Shown: positions 36,161-48,278, counted from the stretch's first letter. The stretch: DNA of 64,000 nucleotides from Megalopta genalis (GCF_051020955.1 NC_135026.1:5618501-5682500), one strand, 5' to 3'. Translations and numbers: made by a program. Notes: generated by a model from the letters alone, not told the origin.

Positions 36161-37850
36161 TCCGCGCGTGTCGCTCCAGGAGTGTGCAACAATTTAAGGC
36201 TTGTTTTCGCTTCTTAGATTTTGTGAAGAGAGAATCGACGTTCGGCGAATTTAATATAGTCGGAACTGTTTGAAATTGTTCTTTGGTGATTCAGTGTGCG
36301 TGTGGCACGCGTGAGCGTTTAGAGATTAATGATTTTGATAAGTTCAGAGTGTCGTAACGTTGTCAGTCGTTCCAACGTTTTGTTATCAATTTATTGTTAT
36401 TATTATTATTATCGGAGTGTGGATCAAGAGTAACTGAGGTACAAAATGAACGTTGTATACGTGTACTTTACAATGTCAAAATCACTCTGCATTTTTCGCT
36501 CGGGATTGCATTGGTTGCCTGATCGCGATTGACCAGCTCGCCGAATCTATCGTTGCCTCGTTATGGAAAAGCTCAGCAGATGGCGCGGTCGTTTCTAATA
36601 GCCAATAGATCGGTATCAATGCATTTCATATGTACCGACAGTTATGTCTAATATAATAATAATTATGTCTAATTATATCTAATATAATAATGTTGTATTA
36701 ATCTAATACATGATTTTTACCGCAGAAGTTTAGCTATTTTAAATTTAAAAAACAATTGGAGCAAGAGAGATCGTCACTAAGCAAAGGATATAGCCGGATA
36801 ACGGGGTCAAAAGTGACCCTGAACCAAATCGAACTTGCAATGAACCGTTCGATAGCTTATCGAAAGAAGATACTTTGTGCCAGTTTTCAACCCTAAATGT
36901 CGATTTGGAGGGTAGGGATGGGGTGACAAAGGAAATCATATATCTCCGCAATTTCTTTTATCTTCTTCACTTGAAAATTCTGAAAAAAATCTGGGATATG
37001 TTAACTATTAAGAGACACAGCCATGATTTTTTTCAGAACTTTTGGTCTCGAAATCGAATTTTTAAGAATTAAAAAGTTTTGAAGGCCGAGCGTTATTCAA
37101 TTATGGCTACGCCAATGACCCCGTCCCGTAACGGGGCTCGAACTACGGTCCGCTGCCCGCTTGCTCGAAATCCATCGCTTCCTGTACCAACGACTTTTTA
37201 TCGAGCTGGCCGGGATTAATTAAATACCGGTGCACGATGGCATTCGACTGCTCCTCGCGAAGGGTTGCGCCTACGTGATCGCACCTGCGATTTTACCTTG
37301 TTGAGGACGGTGCGCTCTTCCGCATTCTTTTGCAGCTTCTGCCTGCGTAACCTTTGTGGCCACGATTCTGCAGAGCCGGATGAGAGGGTCAAAAGTGACC
37401 CTAAACTAAATAGTACTTGCAATGGACCGTTCGGTAGCTCATTTTCATTTTTATTTTTGTTTTTATTTTTATTTGTATATTTCTATTTTTATTTCTATTT
37501 TTATTTTTATTTGTATATTTATTTTTATTTCTATTTTTAATTTTATTTGTATTTTTATTTTTATTTTCAGTACGCCTAAACCCCGCGCCGCGCACCAACG
37601 AAATGCTCCTATACATCTTCGGTCTTGCCGATCCTTTTTCCAAGCATCGGGGGACATATTCTCACGAAATCCGGTTCTACTGGTTTCAGAGATAGATTCA
37701 AAGGTGTAGGCCCGGGTACGGTGACTCAAACATTAGTACGTTCGCAGAATAATAAGAAAATAAACCATATAATAATAAAGTACTAAAAATAAAGCACATT
37801 GCACCATGGTGGATCGGTTTATTCGTCGAACTGGCATGGTGGGTGAGGGT
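36161..37850. other. unassigned sequence with a duplicated GGGTCA-palindrome segment and a T-rich repeat
   Basis: A segment at about 36788-36860 is repeated, diverged, at about 37376-37440: GGTCAAAAGTGACCCT then AAAT-GTACTTGCAATG then ACCGTTCG-TAGCT. A TTTTTATTTTTATTTGTATA simple repeat occupies 37440-37570. No gene is recognised. Confidence 0.5.
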
Positions 37851-37874
37851 TGATATTATAGTAATTTCTCCCTA

Positions 37875-38425
37875 ATTCGCACTCACATTGCGCACAAAAA
37901 TAGACGATTCGGGAAGAGCAGATACGATTATTCGAGGCTTGCGGCCGTTTTTATAGTGACCGATTGTCAAGATTATTTGATTTCAATTTTATATAATTTT
38001 ATTTCAATTTTATATAATTTTATTTTCATTTTTTATAATTATATTGTAATTGTATATAATTTTACTTTAATTTTACTTAATTCATTATTTATTTATTATT
38101 TCTTTAATTTATTTGAATTTTATATAACTTCATTGTAATTGTATATAATTTTATTTAAATTTTACTTAATTTATTATTTATTTATGATTTATTATTTCTT
38201 CAATTTATTTTAATTTTATATAACTTTGTTGTAATTTTATATAATTTTATTTTAATTTTACTTAATTTATTATTTATTTATTATTTCTTCAATTTATTTT
38301 AATTTTATATAACTTCGTTGTAATTTTATATAATTTTATTTTAATTTTACTTAATTTATTATTTATTTATTATTTCTTTAATTTATTTTAATTGTATATA
38401 GTTATTCGATTTGATTTTTCAATAT
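37875..38425 (-). mobile_element. dispersed AT-tailed element, copy 2 (inverted)
   Basis: On the minus strand it reads through an AT-rich tail (AAATTAAAATAAAATTATAT units, with a higher-order phrase containing AATAAATAATAAATTAAGTA). It then reads the border TAATCTTGACAATCGG, TCACTATAAAAACGGCCGCA, CTCTTCCCGAATCGTC and TTTTTGTGC. This matches copy 1 (12590-12680) over about 90 non-repetitive bases. The far end, AAAAATCAAATCGAATAA, matches copy 3. Confidence 0.65.
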
Positions 38426-39006
38426 TGGATTTTGCGACCCATTTTGTTATAAAATAGGTGAAATCGTTTTATCAATGTTCGAAGCGTCGCGGTTGCATCG
38501 GTTTGGAAAAATGATAGAGTGACGTTCTCATTATCGAAGTCTCGCCACGATATCCGGTAGAAATTAGTGGTTAATCGGCGACGGAATCCCATTTCAAGGA
38601 GGGTCGTCCGTCCCTCTTCCCTCTTTGCATGGTACGTGCGAATAAACGATGGAACATTAGCGGCGGTCACATTACAGATTGTCACATACCCCGAAGGGGT
38701 GAGATTTATCGCTTCAAATTGGTTACAAAATACGCCATAATTTTCAATGAATTTACGAGCGTGCCGGCGGTGTTGACGACGCCGGCCAGCGAATATGTCT
38801 CCCTCACATAATATTATATGTACGAGGGCAATACGCGAGGCCAGGTGCATTTAAATATTCATACGCGATGCATCACGACGTCGTACATCGGTTTACCATC
38901 TCGAGCCTCGTTCCACGCACGGAAGACGCACGGAATCCGTGCGTACGCGGCACGTATTCTTAATTCAGCCTCTTTATCGAGACGATCCGATGTGACAATA
39001 CACGTA
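38426..39006. other. unassigned sequence
   Basis: A 143-codon minus ORF (38419-38850) and a plus ORF overlap. Neither resembles a known protein. Confidence 0.35.
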
Positions 39007-39305
39007 CAGGGTGTCCCAAAATTACGGTACTTTCGGGAAACAATGGGTTCCTGAGGTTATTTCAAGCAACTTTTTCCTCGGCGAAAATGTTCTATTCGGC
39101 CTGGTTAACGAGTTATCGGCATAAAACGCGGGCCAATTAGAGAGCGAGGGCGGAGCGTGGACGGGAGGGAGCGTGGCGCCGCACGTTTTTCGTCAATAAC
39201 TCGCGAACGAAGCCGCGGATCGCATTTGCGCTAAGGAAAAAGTTGCTTCAAATGACCTCAGGAATCCCTCTTTTCACGGATGTGCCATAATTTCGGGACA
39301 CCCCG
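39007..39305. mobile_element. foldback MITE, family 1, full copy with TA duplication
   Basis: Starts CAGGGTGTCCCAAAATTACG and ends CATAATTTCGGGACACCCCG. TA flanks both ends (39005-39006 and 39306-39307). Internal arms include TCAAGCAACTTTTTCCT / AGGAAAAAGTTGCTTCAA. The centre is shorter than in the 11.16-kb copy. Confidence 0.88.
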
Positions 39306-40015
39306 TATACTTCACGTAAACTTTCAAAGACAACGTGCTTTGTAAATACCTTTCCGGATTTGTAATTACCGTACCGTAGATATTCGAGCATTTCTCTAAT
39401 TATTTTGTACGAAATAAAAATAGATAAATAAATTAACAAATAAATAATTAAGGTAAGTCGAACGTGCTTCATTGGATCGCAACGAGGTCGTTTTAGAAAT
39501 CGTTCGTACGACGATAAAAGTTTCACCCTATACGTGGACGTGATACGCAACGAGCATTCTCTCCCAGCGGCAGGCCGTTAATTTCTCTCCGTGCGCCGCT
39601 TTCCTGCGGGTTCAATTAAAAATCGGGCTTGTCCGAGTATCGGAGGGAAAAATTAATTCGCCGCGTACGAACGATTAATTAGCATCCTATTCGCCGGCAT
39701 TCTTGTATTACACGGGAGTCGCCGGGCAAACGCGTGCCCCGACGACGAAAATGAGCAAATCGATTTCACGAGCGAGACGATCTCCTCTGCTAAAAAATTG
39801 TGCCAACAGCGCATGAAACGCGCTCGACAAATTTTTCTTCGGCGCGTCGGTGAAATCTGAAACGCTTTTTTGGATTCTTGGCGAGGGGTGCAAGGAATCG
39901 ACGTCGAAAATTTTCAATTCTTTATTCATTCGAATCGGTAAAGACCGAGAGACAAATCATTTGCAATAAGTATATCTCCAAAATTACAGCAAAAGCTTCG
40001 ACTATGGGCAGAATA
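39306..40015. other. unassigned sequence between two MITEs
   Basis: No gene or other repeat is recognised. Confidence 0.35.
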
Positions 40016-40314
40016 CAGTGAGTCCCAAAAATGTCTCGCGATCCGAAAACGGAATATTCCCGAGATCATTTGGAGAAACTTTCTCCTCAGCGAAAATGTT
40101 TTACGAGGCTCCGTTTACGAGTTATTAGCGAAAAACGCGGACCAATTGGAGAGCGAGGACGGAGCGTAGACGAGCGGGGGCGTGGCGCCATACGTTTTTC
40201 GTTAATAACTCGTAAACGGAGCCTCGTAGAACATTTCCGCTAAGGAGAAAGTTGCTTCGAATGACCTTGGGAACCCCCCATTTCCGGATTGCGAGACATT
40301 TTTGGGACACCCTG
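40016..40314. mobile_element. foldback MITE, family 1, full copy with TA duplication
   Basis: Starts CAGTGAGTCCCAAAAATGTC and ends GACATTTTTGGGACACCCTG. TA flanks both sides (40014-40015 and 40315-40316). Both arms carry GTTTACGAGTTATTA / TTAATAACTCGTAAAC and the GCGAAAATGTTTTACGAGGC pairing. It is almost the same length as the 39.0-kb copy, which lies only about 700 bp away. Confidence 0.88.
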
Positions 40315-40316
40315 TA

Positions 40317-41269
40317 GAACTTTACACGGTGCATATGACAATAGGTATCTACAATGTGAACCATTCCTCTCCCGTAAATTTCACTGAAATCGCGAGCTTG
40401 AACACGATCGTCGATTGCGGATACGTTCTATCGGTAGAGTTCTAACGAATAGAAAAGTAGAAAAAAATCGATATCTCTTGAATCACATGATTTGAATACT
40501 TAATATATTTGGCTTGCATCGGGAGCGAGATCGAAGACGACGACGAGATCGCCGGCGTTGGCAGAGAAGATAGAAGGTGCTTTCAATTTCAATTAAACCA
40601 CCGAGTCGACGTCTTTGATATTTTCTATTTCCATGCAATTAAATGCTATGGTTCGTGGTTGATCCTCGAGTAAATGAGGAATCTTGCAGTGGACGATTAT
40701 GTTACTTGTTCTTGGATCGTTCCAAAAGTTCTCCGAGGGGGTCTGCATGTTTTCAAAAATGTCTCTTCTATCTTAACACAGTCATCATACATCATAGCTC
40801 ATCGGGTCATACATCATCGTGCTTATCTTCACGGGTTCGGGCGCATGCATCGTCGTCTTCGTCGTCTCCTGCGATGATAATCGGTGCTCCCCCTCCCCCC
40901 ACCCCGTGCCCCATCCGAATTCTGACACCGTTGCAGAGCGCTAAGAAGAAAGAAGAAAAAGAGAAACCGGACGAACGGGACGCGCGAGCCCGTGTTCTCG
41001 AGATTAGGATTGATTATGGGTCCTAATTTAGGACTGGCCAGTCAACAACACTGCCGTAAAATTTTACATTTCCTAGTTGTCCCACACTTTGGTCTGGGGG
41101 GTCCTGATCCCACATATAGTATGTATGTATATATATATATGTATGTATGTATATATAAAATTTTCTGATCACACAGTTATGTAAAATGTCAAAATAATAA
41201 ATTAATATTCAACAACACATAAAAAATAATTAATCTCCGATATACTTAAAGCATATACATAACAATGAA
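40317..41269. other. unassigned sequence and probable 3' flank of the next gene
   Basis: No gene is recognised to 41100. A GTAT/TA microsatellite lies at about 41118-41157. The last 150-200 bp probably hold the 3' untranslated region of the minus-strand gene that ends at 41270. Confidence 0.4.
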
Positions 41270-42155
41270 TTACAATATGTGGCACTGACAACGAAGGCAA
41301 TCCTCAGTACAACCATGGTACTGCATAAACTTTAAATCAGGTGATGGTTGCGTTGGTCCTAAGTTCAACGAGTCCTCGCTTTCTTCGCTTAGCTCTTCGA
41401 TGCTAAACGTATCGGTCAAATCTTGTTTGTGCTTCGATGAATCTTTTGTCTTCGACGTTGGGAACAGGGTCATCTCACCTTCGCTGTAAATTGGAACACT
41501 AGTTTTATAATGTTTCACTGGTGAGTGGGAACAATGGTTCTAGAATGTTTCACTGGTAAATTGGAACACTAGTTGTACAACGTGTCACTGGTAAATTGGA
41601 ACATTATACTACGTTTCACATATAATCCGATGGAACACTCGAATGCTTACCTTTCACTGTCGCTGTGCCAATACTCAACGAGAGGCAGATGTTCCTTACT
41701 CTTGTTCGGTATAGGAAGCCTTTGAAATGAGATCATGCCGACAGTGTTTCTACCACTGTTGCCTCCTTCATCGTATTTTGGTAACTTTATGTAGTCTGAA
41801 CTGCGTTGAATACGTTTGGCTTGTTCGATACGTGCCTCTGTGCAACATGAGAAATGTAGAAATATCAATGTCTTACACTGATGCTGTTACGTGAACACAA
41901 AGTAAGTTAATGATTCGAGAAGTACCAAGTTTTTTCTGTAGCTGCTTCGTGGTAGAATTGTGTTGAGATGTTTGTGTCTGGTTGCTGCTGCAGCTACTAT
42001 CGCTTCCCTGGAAAAGCAGATTTATTGTCACGTCCAACCAACAAAATTGAAAGCGTAAAGTGAAGCACAATAAGTTATATGTTCACCAGAAAAAGTCTTT
42101 CATCTTCTACGCGACCAGTGTTCTTTGGATCACTGTCAATTCCGCTATCTTCCAT
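41270..42155 (-). CDS. four-exon gene for an acidic Ser-rich protein, 183 aa, not recognised
   Basis: My model (minus strand): exons 42155-42087, 42007-41926, 41837-41651 and 41483-41270. Introns of 79, 88 and 167 bp start GTGAAC, GTACTT and GTAAGC and end in CAG. Phases 0/1/2 join without a stop, giving 183 codons plus stop, starting MEDSGIDSDPKN. Residues 24-50 are Ser/Gln/Thr-rich with several lysines. The middle part has a basic helix-like stretch (EARIEQAKRIQR) and a distinctive motif KLPKYDEGGNSGR-NTVGMISFQRLP. The C-terminal third is very acidic (SIEELSEESEDS) and ends with a Cys-containing tail, CTEDCLRCQCHIL. There is no signal peptide or membrane segment, so it is probably an intracellular, largely disordered protein. 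It is divergent with the dynein gene. I cannot name a family. Confidence 0.75.
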
Positions 42156-43231
42156 GACAAGATAAACTGTTCTGTCACATGAAAGATTGATATTCTTATC
42201 TCATCTGGAAACGCACAGAACACTTAGAACCAAACACTGTTTTGACATAACCACATGCATACACAGAAATTTCTCGTAAAACAGCTAAGAATATACCTCT
42301 TCTCGTTTATACATCTAATTGCAATGCACAGAGTCCATTTATAATGTACACAGAGTCATTGTTTGTACACAGGTACTCTGAACAGGTATTCGAAAAATAA
42401 TCGTTTATTTTCGAATGTAACATAATGCACACGAAAAAACAATATTTACGTTGTCCAGCAGAAAGATCTGCTTAGATACACACATGATTTCGAAATATTT
42501 ACTCACAAGCATTTCTGTACGAATCTGCCTTATCTCAGTACCAAGCATGCTTACATTATCATGGTATGTTCTGTTATTGATTTTCTTTCATGTATAGAAC
42601 TGCAGGGATATTTTAACATTATCACCAGTCACTTGTATGAAATAAACATCAATTTCCACAGAAATGTACACTCTGCACACTTCATGCATTATTATATCTC
42701 TGCATCGTGTGTATTTTATAATATTAAATATAAAAAAAAACAAAATTTCGTAAATCAATAAATCACTTGAAATCTCATGTTTTGCATGTCGGTGTTAGTA
42801 ATACGGCAGTGCTAATAATAAATTGATACGAAATTCGACATAATATTTATTGAAATGTACGTTAGAATACATTTTAATGCTACTATATACATATATACAA
42901 TTGTAACATGTTTCCTAAGCAACCAAAGATCTTCTCCACATCTTGCAATGGTGGATCTGATGTAAAGAACTTCAAGCTGTTTTTCTAGTTCATTGTAATC
43001 ATACAGTGTTTGATATTTGTATAATATGTTCAGCAATATTGTTTATACAAAAAGGAAATCCAGGAAAATTTGACATATCTTTCCCCAGACAAAGATTTTA
43101 ACGTTCCTCGCCGCATCACAAGAACATTGGTGAGTTCTTTGGTGCAATTAGAGTTCTAAATAAATCAGAGTAGACAATTCAACGGTGTTGTATCCTATTG
43201 TATAGCAAGTTGGGAAGCTGATAACAACGCG
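42156..43231. promoter_or_regulatory. intergenic region between divergent genes (candidate shared promoter)
   Basis: About 1.08 kb of AT-rich sequence separates the start codons of the minus-strand unknown gene and the plus-strand dynein gene. No repeat array interrupts it. I looked for an X-box (RFX site) expected near ciliary genes and could not point to a convincing one. Confidence 0.4.
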
Positions 43232-46200
43232 ATGGCATACGGAAGGAAGTCGATGTCGAAGCCGTCCGAGCGGGATCTTGGAAGAGTTAGTGCTTTGGAA
43301 CGTAACTATAAATCGTGAGAACATTTTTCATTGAAATGAATCGTTTGCACGTAGCACATGAGCTTCGCGAAGAGCCGCGTGGACTTCGTCGGAGCTGGCG
43401 ACATAGACTGGCTGCGCGCGAAACTTCTTCTGAAGCCGGACGATCAGCTGCAATTAACGGAAGAGGTATACGTTCGGTTTTTTTTGAAATATCATAACTA
43501 TGTGTATAGTGTGTCGAATCCGTAGGAAATGCAAGAAGAAATCGCTAGGGTTCTCACTATACACAACACGAGAGTCCCGGATGCTTTGGTTGAGTGGTCG
43601 TGGAAGTTGAAGGAGTTCGTTAAGTTACCTCCACCCCCGCATTTGGTGACAATCCTGAACGTGCAGGGGACGATATTGCACAAGGATTCCGAAGAGGCGA
43701 AAATACAATTAGCTGGCGGACATCTCGGTGAGATCCCGCGAAGGGAAATTCGTTGTTCGCGTTCATGGTCTCTGTGTTATTCAAATGAAATGAACTCCCT
43801 TCGTGCAGTGGAGAGTCTCCAGGACGCGGCGACGCTCTTGCATGGCGACGAAGATGAAGAAGAAGACGAGGAAGGGGAGGAGGGAGAAGACAAGAGGGAG
43901 GAGGAAGAGGAGGAAGAAGGTATAATGAATAGTTGTGGTGATCGCAAGAAGTATCGCGCGTTACTGTATACATACATGTGTATGCAGCAGAGACTCCAAT
44001 ATCCGAACATTTGTTTTTAAAATGTTCTGCTATCCGAACGTTCTATTATTTTATTTTAGCGTATTATTTAGGTATATTATTGAATAGTAGAGAAGTTTGA
44101 ATGACATTTTTAGATAATTTAATGTTTATGAATGAATGATAAGATGCCGAGGAAGAAGCTAAAGAGCCGGAAGTTGACGCTGAAGCGGACGATGAAGAGG
44201 TAGAAGCGGTGAAACCGAAGAAAGTTCCAAATCAATTCAACTTTTGCGAGAGGGCTGCTCTGACGTATACTAATCCTTTACGAGTAAGATAATGCAAATT
44301 CAATTCAATATAAATTGCATATAAATTCCATAAATATTCTTTGAAAATTCTTGGAATTCCATAAAAATTGGATATAAATTCCATATAAATTCTATATAAA
44401 TTCCATATAAATTCTATATAAATTACATAAAAATTATATATAAATTGCATATAAATTGCATATAAATTCCATATAAATTCCATAATAATTCCATATAAAT
44501 TCTATATAAATTGCATATAAAAATTCCACAATAATTCCATATAAATTCCATAAAAATTCCATATAAATTCTATAAAAATTCCATAAAAATTGAATATAAA
44601 TTCTATATAAATTACATATAAATTCCATGTAAATTCCATGTAAATTCTATGAAAATTGCATAAAAATTCCATAGAAATTCCATAGAAATTCCAAATAAGT
44701 TCTATATAAATTGCATATAAAAAAAAATTCCATGAAAATTCCATAAAAATTGCACATAAATTCCATAAAAATTCCAAATAAATTCCACATAAATTCCACG
44801 TAAATTCCACATAAATTCCATATAAATTGCACGTAAAATCCACATAAATTCCACACAAATTGCCCAAAAATTGCGCATTCAATTTAATAAAATATTTAAA
44901 CGATCACGTGACAATTTTACAGGAAATGAGCACGCAAACTGTGCCACCACCGACAGCTACGTTTAACGCACACGTCTTCCAATGGACGATCTTCGACGAG
45001 TATCAAGTACGTGGATCATTTAACCGATTAAATTAGAAACGCATAAGCGGCTCGTTTACCTTGGTTTTTAGGAAGATTTCGCGCAACAGCAACGCGAGAG
45101 AGAAAAGGAGAAGAGGGTTCCAATTTTACAACTGAAGAAGGAAGACATGAAGAAGCAGGCGCAATCACAGTCGATGGCAATGTCGGCTCGAATGTTACAA
45201 GCAGCGAAAACGTTGGAACGAATGGTGAACCAAAATATCTTCGACGATATCGCGCAGGGTAATTATTGCCGAGATAATGATAACGCATTCGACGAAATAT
45301 ACATATATATTTTTAATTGATTGTATTTTATTTTATTTCAGTTTAATTGATTGTACTTTATCTTATTTCAGTTTAATTTATTGTATTTTATTTTATTTCA
45401 GTTTAATTTATTATATTTTATTTTATTTAGTTTAATATACTGAAGTTTATTTTATTTCAGTTTAATTTATTGTATTTTATTTTAATTCAGTTTAAGTTAT
45501 TGTATTTTATTTTAATTCAGTTTAAGTTATTGTATTTTATTTTATTTCAGTTTAATTCATTGCATTTTATTTTATTTCAGTTTAATTTATTGTATTTTAT
45601 ATTATTTCAGTTTAATTTATTCAATTTTAATTTATATATGTACAGATAAATATTTTTAGATTATCGATATTGGGACGATCCAAGCGACGAATTCAAGGAC
45701 GGGGAAGGATCGTTGCTGCCGTTGTGGAAATTCAGTTACGAAAAAACGAAGAAGCACGATGTCACAAATTTATGCTTCAACGGCAGATACTACGATTTAT
45801 TCGCGGTGTCTTATGGAACGAGTTAATAAAAGATACGGTCGCGCTTCCGAAAACCGGTCACAAACATCGTTGTTCTCATCTGGAAGCAATCAGAATTTCA
45901 GCGAAAACGAAAAATAAAATTTTTCAAAATTACTGGGAATGTCGCTAATGGGTTTTTATGTAAATTAAGCTATTTTCAAAATTTCAGCCGAATCGGTTGT
46001 TGTGAACGGTTCGCCGAAGTCACGCCAGGAATATTAAATTTTCGATATCTCGTTGTCTAAACGTACACTGATACCTGTAAAATTGCAGTGTCATTTAATA
46101 GTCCGATAACAAATGGGAAAGTTTGCTTATTCAGTCTGAAAAATCCATCGTATCCAGAATGGATCTGTGAAATAGAGACTCCGGTAATGTCTTTGGCCTT

Positions 46201-48278
46201 CAGTGAACAGCATCCACATCTTTTAGTCATCGGTAGTTGATTAAAAATTAAAATATTCCATATTACATATTATAATAATAATACGTTGTACAAATTGTTG
46301 TACTTATTCGAGTTTGATTTACTGTATTTTATTTTATTTCTGTTTAATTTATTGCACTTTATTCTATTTCAGTTTAATTTATTGTACTTTATTTTATTTC
46401 AGATTACTTTATTGCGTTTTATTTTATTTCAGTTTAATTTATTGTACTTCATTTTATTTCAGTTTAATTTATTGTACTTCATTTTATTTCAGTTTAATTT
46501 ATTGTGTTTTATTTTAGTTTAGTTTAATTTAATTTAATGTATTTTATTCTATTCCATTTTATTTTTTTGCTTTATTTTATCTATTTTATTTTATTTAATA
46601 ATAACATTATTAAATATATATACATATAATATATTATTATATATATAATAATAACATTAACGTCTATTTTTGTGATTCAGGTGCAATGGACGGTTCCGTT
46701 GCCGTTTATAATATTATGTTACCACCGACGGCCCCGCAATACAGGAGCAACGACGTTCATCAAAAGCATGGAGGTATAGTGTGGGAGGTTTGTTAAACGA
46801 AACCATATTAATCAAACGAGTCGGTAATTTTCAGTCGAAATAACGCTAACACATACATATTTCTTCGTCAAGGTATGCTGGGCACCGGACACGGAAGAAG
46901 GTAATTTGGCATTCTACAGTGTCAGCATCGATGGGAAAATCAATTATTGGATACTGAATCAGAATGATCTAGGACTGACAACGGTGATGACACTTTTCCT
47001 AGACCGGCCTCCAATACCTGGACCAGATGGTACTATGATCACTTTAATAGGTAATGAATATCTTTGCGTAATTCCTGTTGGACCAGCTGAGAACAATGTT
47101 TATAGAATGTTTATTGAATGTAGGATGTGGAACAAGCCTGGCATTCCATCCGGCTGATCAAAATGTATTCCTGGTAGGGACGGAAGAGGGAACAATTTAT
47201 AAATGTAATACGGCTTACAGCAGTGTTTACATGAAAACGTATAACGAGGCACACGACATGCCGGTGTACAGAATAGTGTTCAACAAATTTAATTCGAACA
47301 TATTCGCGAGCTGCTCTGGCGACTGGAGAATAAAGATATGGGAGGACAATAGAATGTGAGAGTCACGCCAGCAGCATTACCTGTGAAGCTAATATTGCCA
47401 ACAGCAAGTGTATTGCTATAGATAACGTAATTCTATAAATTACACGATTAATATTTTTCTAGGGAACCTTTGTTCGCGTTTGATCTCGGTGTTCCAATTG
47501 GAGACGTTGTATGGGCACCGTACAGTTCCACAGTATTGGCATGTGTTTCCAACGACGGAAAGGTCACGGTGTTCGACTTGAACGTGAACAAATATAGACC
47601 GATATGTAGCCAAGCAGTGGTTAGTAAAAAGAAGAATAAATTAACTCGGCTAGCGTTTAACAACAAACTGCCGTTTATTATTGTCGGTGACGATAAGTAA
47701 GTATTACTCAGAAACGTCTAAGCAGGGCTGTGGATTAAAAGATTCTTCAAATGGTTTGTATCTTCTTATGTAATGTTTCAAGATTCTTGAAATAGTTCGT
47801 ATCTTCTCATGTAATGTTTCAAGATTCTTGAAATGATTTGTATTTTCTCATGTAATACAGAATTTGGCAAATAAAGTTCCCTTGAAATACTAGTTACGTA
47901 TGGGGATAGCATCTCCAAATATATTTAACTACGTAACATGCATGTGTAATTACTGTTTCAAAGAAATGTTTGCCATTTTGTATTACATAAAAAGATACAT
48001 ATATTTATAGTCCATTTACTACTTCAAAAATCGATTTTCCTCCAGCCCTGCATCTAAGACTGTCATTTCATTAAATTGTCCACCATGTTGCATACAGAGG
48101 TACAGTGACAACCTTGAAGCTCTCGCCGAATCTTCGGATAAAAGTGAAGCCAACGAAGCGGCAATTGCATTTAACGCACGCGGATCTGGAAATCATGAAG
48201 TTAGAAAAATTACTGAGCTTTGTACGCGAACCACCTGTACTGCCACCGCCGGAGGATGTACGAGTAACAGCGACGTAG
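43232..48278 (+). CDS. DNAI1: axonemal dynein intermediate chain 1 (outer-arm), 14 exons, 708 aa
   Basis: Encodes a WD-repeat intermediate chain of the outer dynein arm, which anchors the arm to axonemal doublets in motile cilia and sperm flagella. Exons: 43232-43285, 43355-43465, 43526-43727, 43809-43919, 44144-44283, 44923-45006, 45072-45258, 45660-45821, 46089-46232, 46681-46787, 46873-47050, 47124-47355, 47463-47696, 48098-48278. All phases join, giving 708 aa (human about 699). Family signatures in order: KPDDQLQLTEE (about residue 45), ILHKDSEEAK (about 105), a poly-acidic stretch (135-160), NQFNFCERA (189-197), NQNIFDDIAQ (about 287-296), LLPLWKF (315-321), LFSLKNPSYPEW (about 365-376), FLVGTEEGTIYKC, CSGDWRIKIW, DVVWAPYSSTV and KLSPNLR. 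The first exon (MAYGRKSMSKPSERDLGR) and its GTTAGT donor are the least certain part. Translation could instead start at 43358. Intron 3 (81 bp) is in frame and stop-free. Confidence 0.93.
44290..44875. repeat. ATATAAATTCC minisatellite inside intron 5 of the dynein gene
   Basis: Nearly the whole 639-bp intron 5 is made of 10-12-bp units ATATAAATTCC / ATAAAAATTGC. The minus strand stays open and encodes repeats of the type IYMEFIWN, which is not a gene. Confidence 0.9.
45315..45640. repeat. 30-bp TTTAATTTATTGTATTTTATTTTATTTCAG-type repeat in intron 7
   Basis: About eleven units of roughly 30 bp. Each ends in TTTCAG or TTCAG, so each unit resembles a polypyrimidine tract plus 3' splice site. 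The functional acceptor (TTTTTAG at 45659) lies just after the array. Confidence 0.9.
46300..46570. repeat. same 30-bp acceptor-like repeat in intron 9
   Basis: About seven units homologous to the intron 7 array (TTTAATTTATTGTACTTTATTTTATTTCAG family). Five carry TTTCAG. It is followed by a TTTTATTT/ATATAT stretch before the true acceptor GTGATTCAG at 46680. Confidence 0.9.
47730..47860. repeat. three ~55-bp tandem copies in intron 13
   Basis: The phrase TTTGTATCTTCTTATGTAAT then GTTTCAAGATTCTTGAAAT is present three times with few differences, the last one truncated. It lies wholly inside the last intron of the dynein gene. Confidence 0.8.

Noticed and set aside
44232..44882. Minus-strand ORFs with MEFIWNLY repeats
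   Set aside because: They are an intronic minisatellite of the dynein gene read on the opposite strand.
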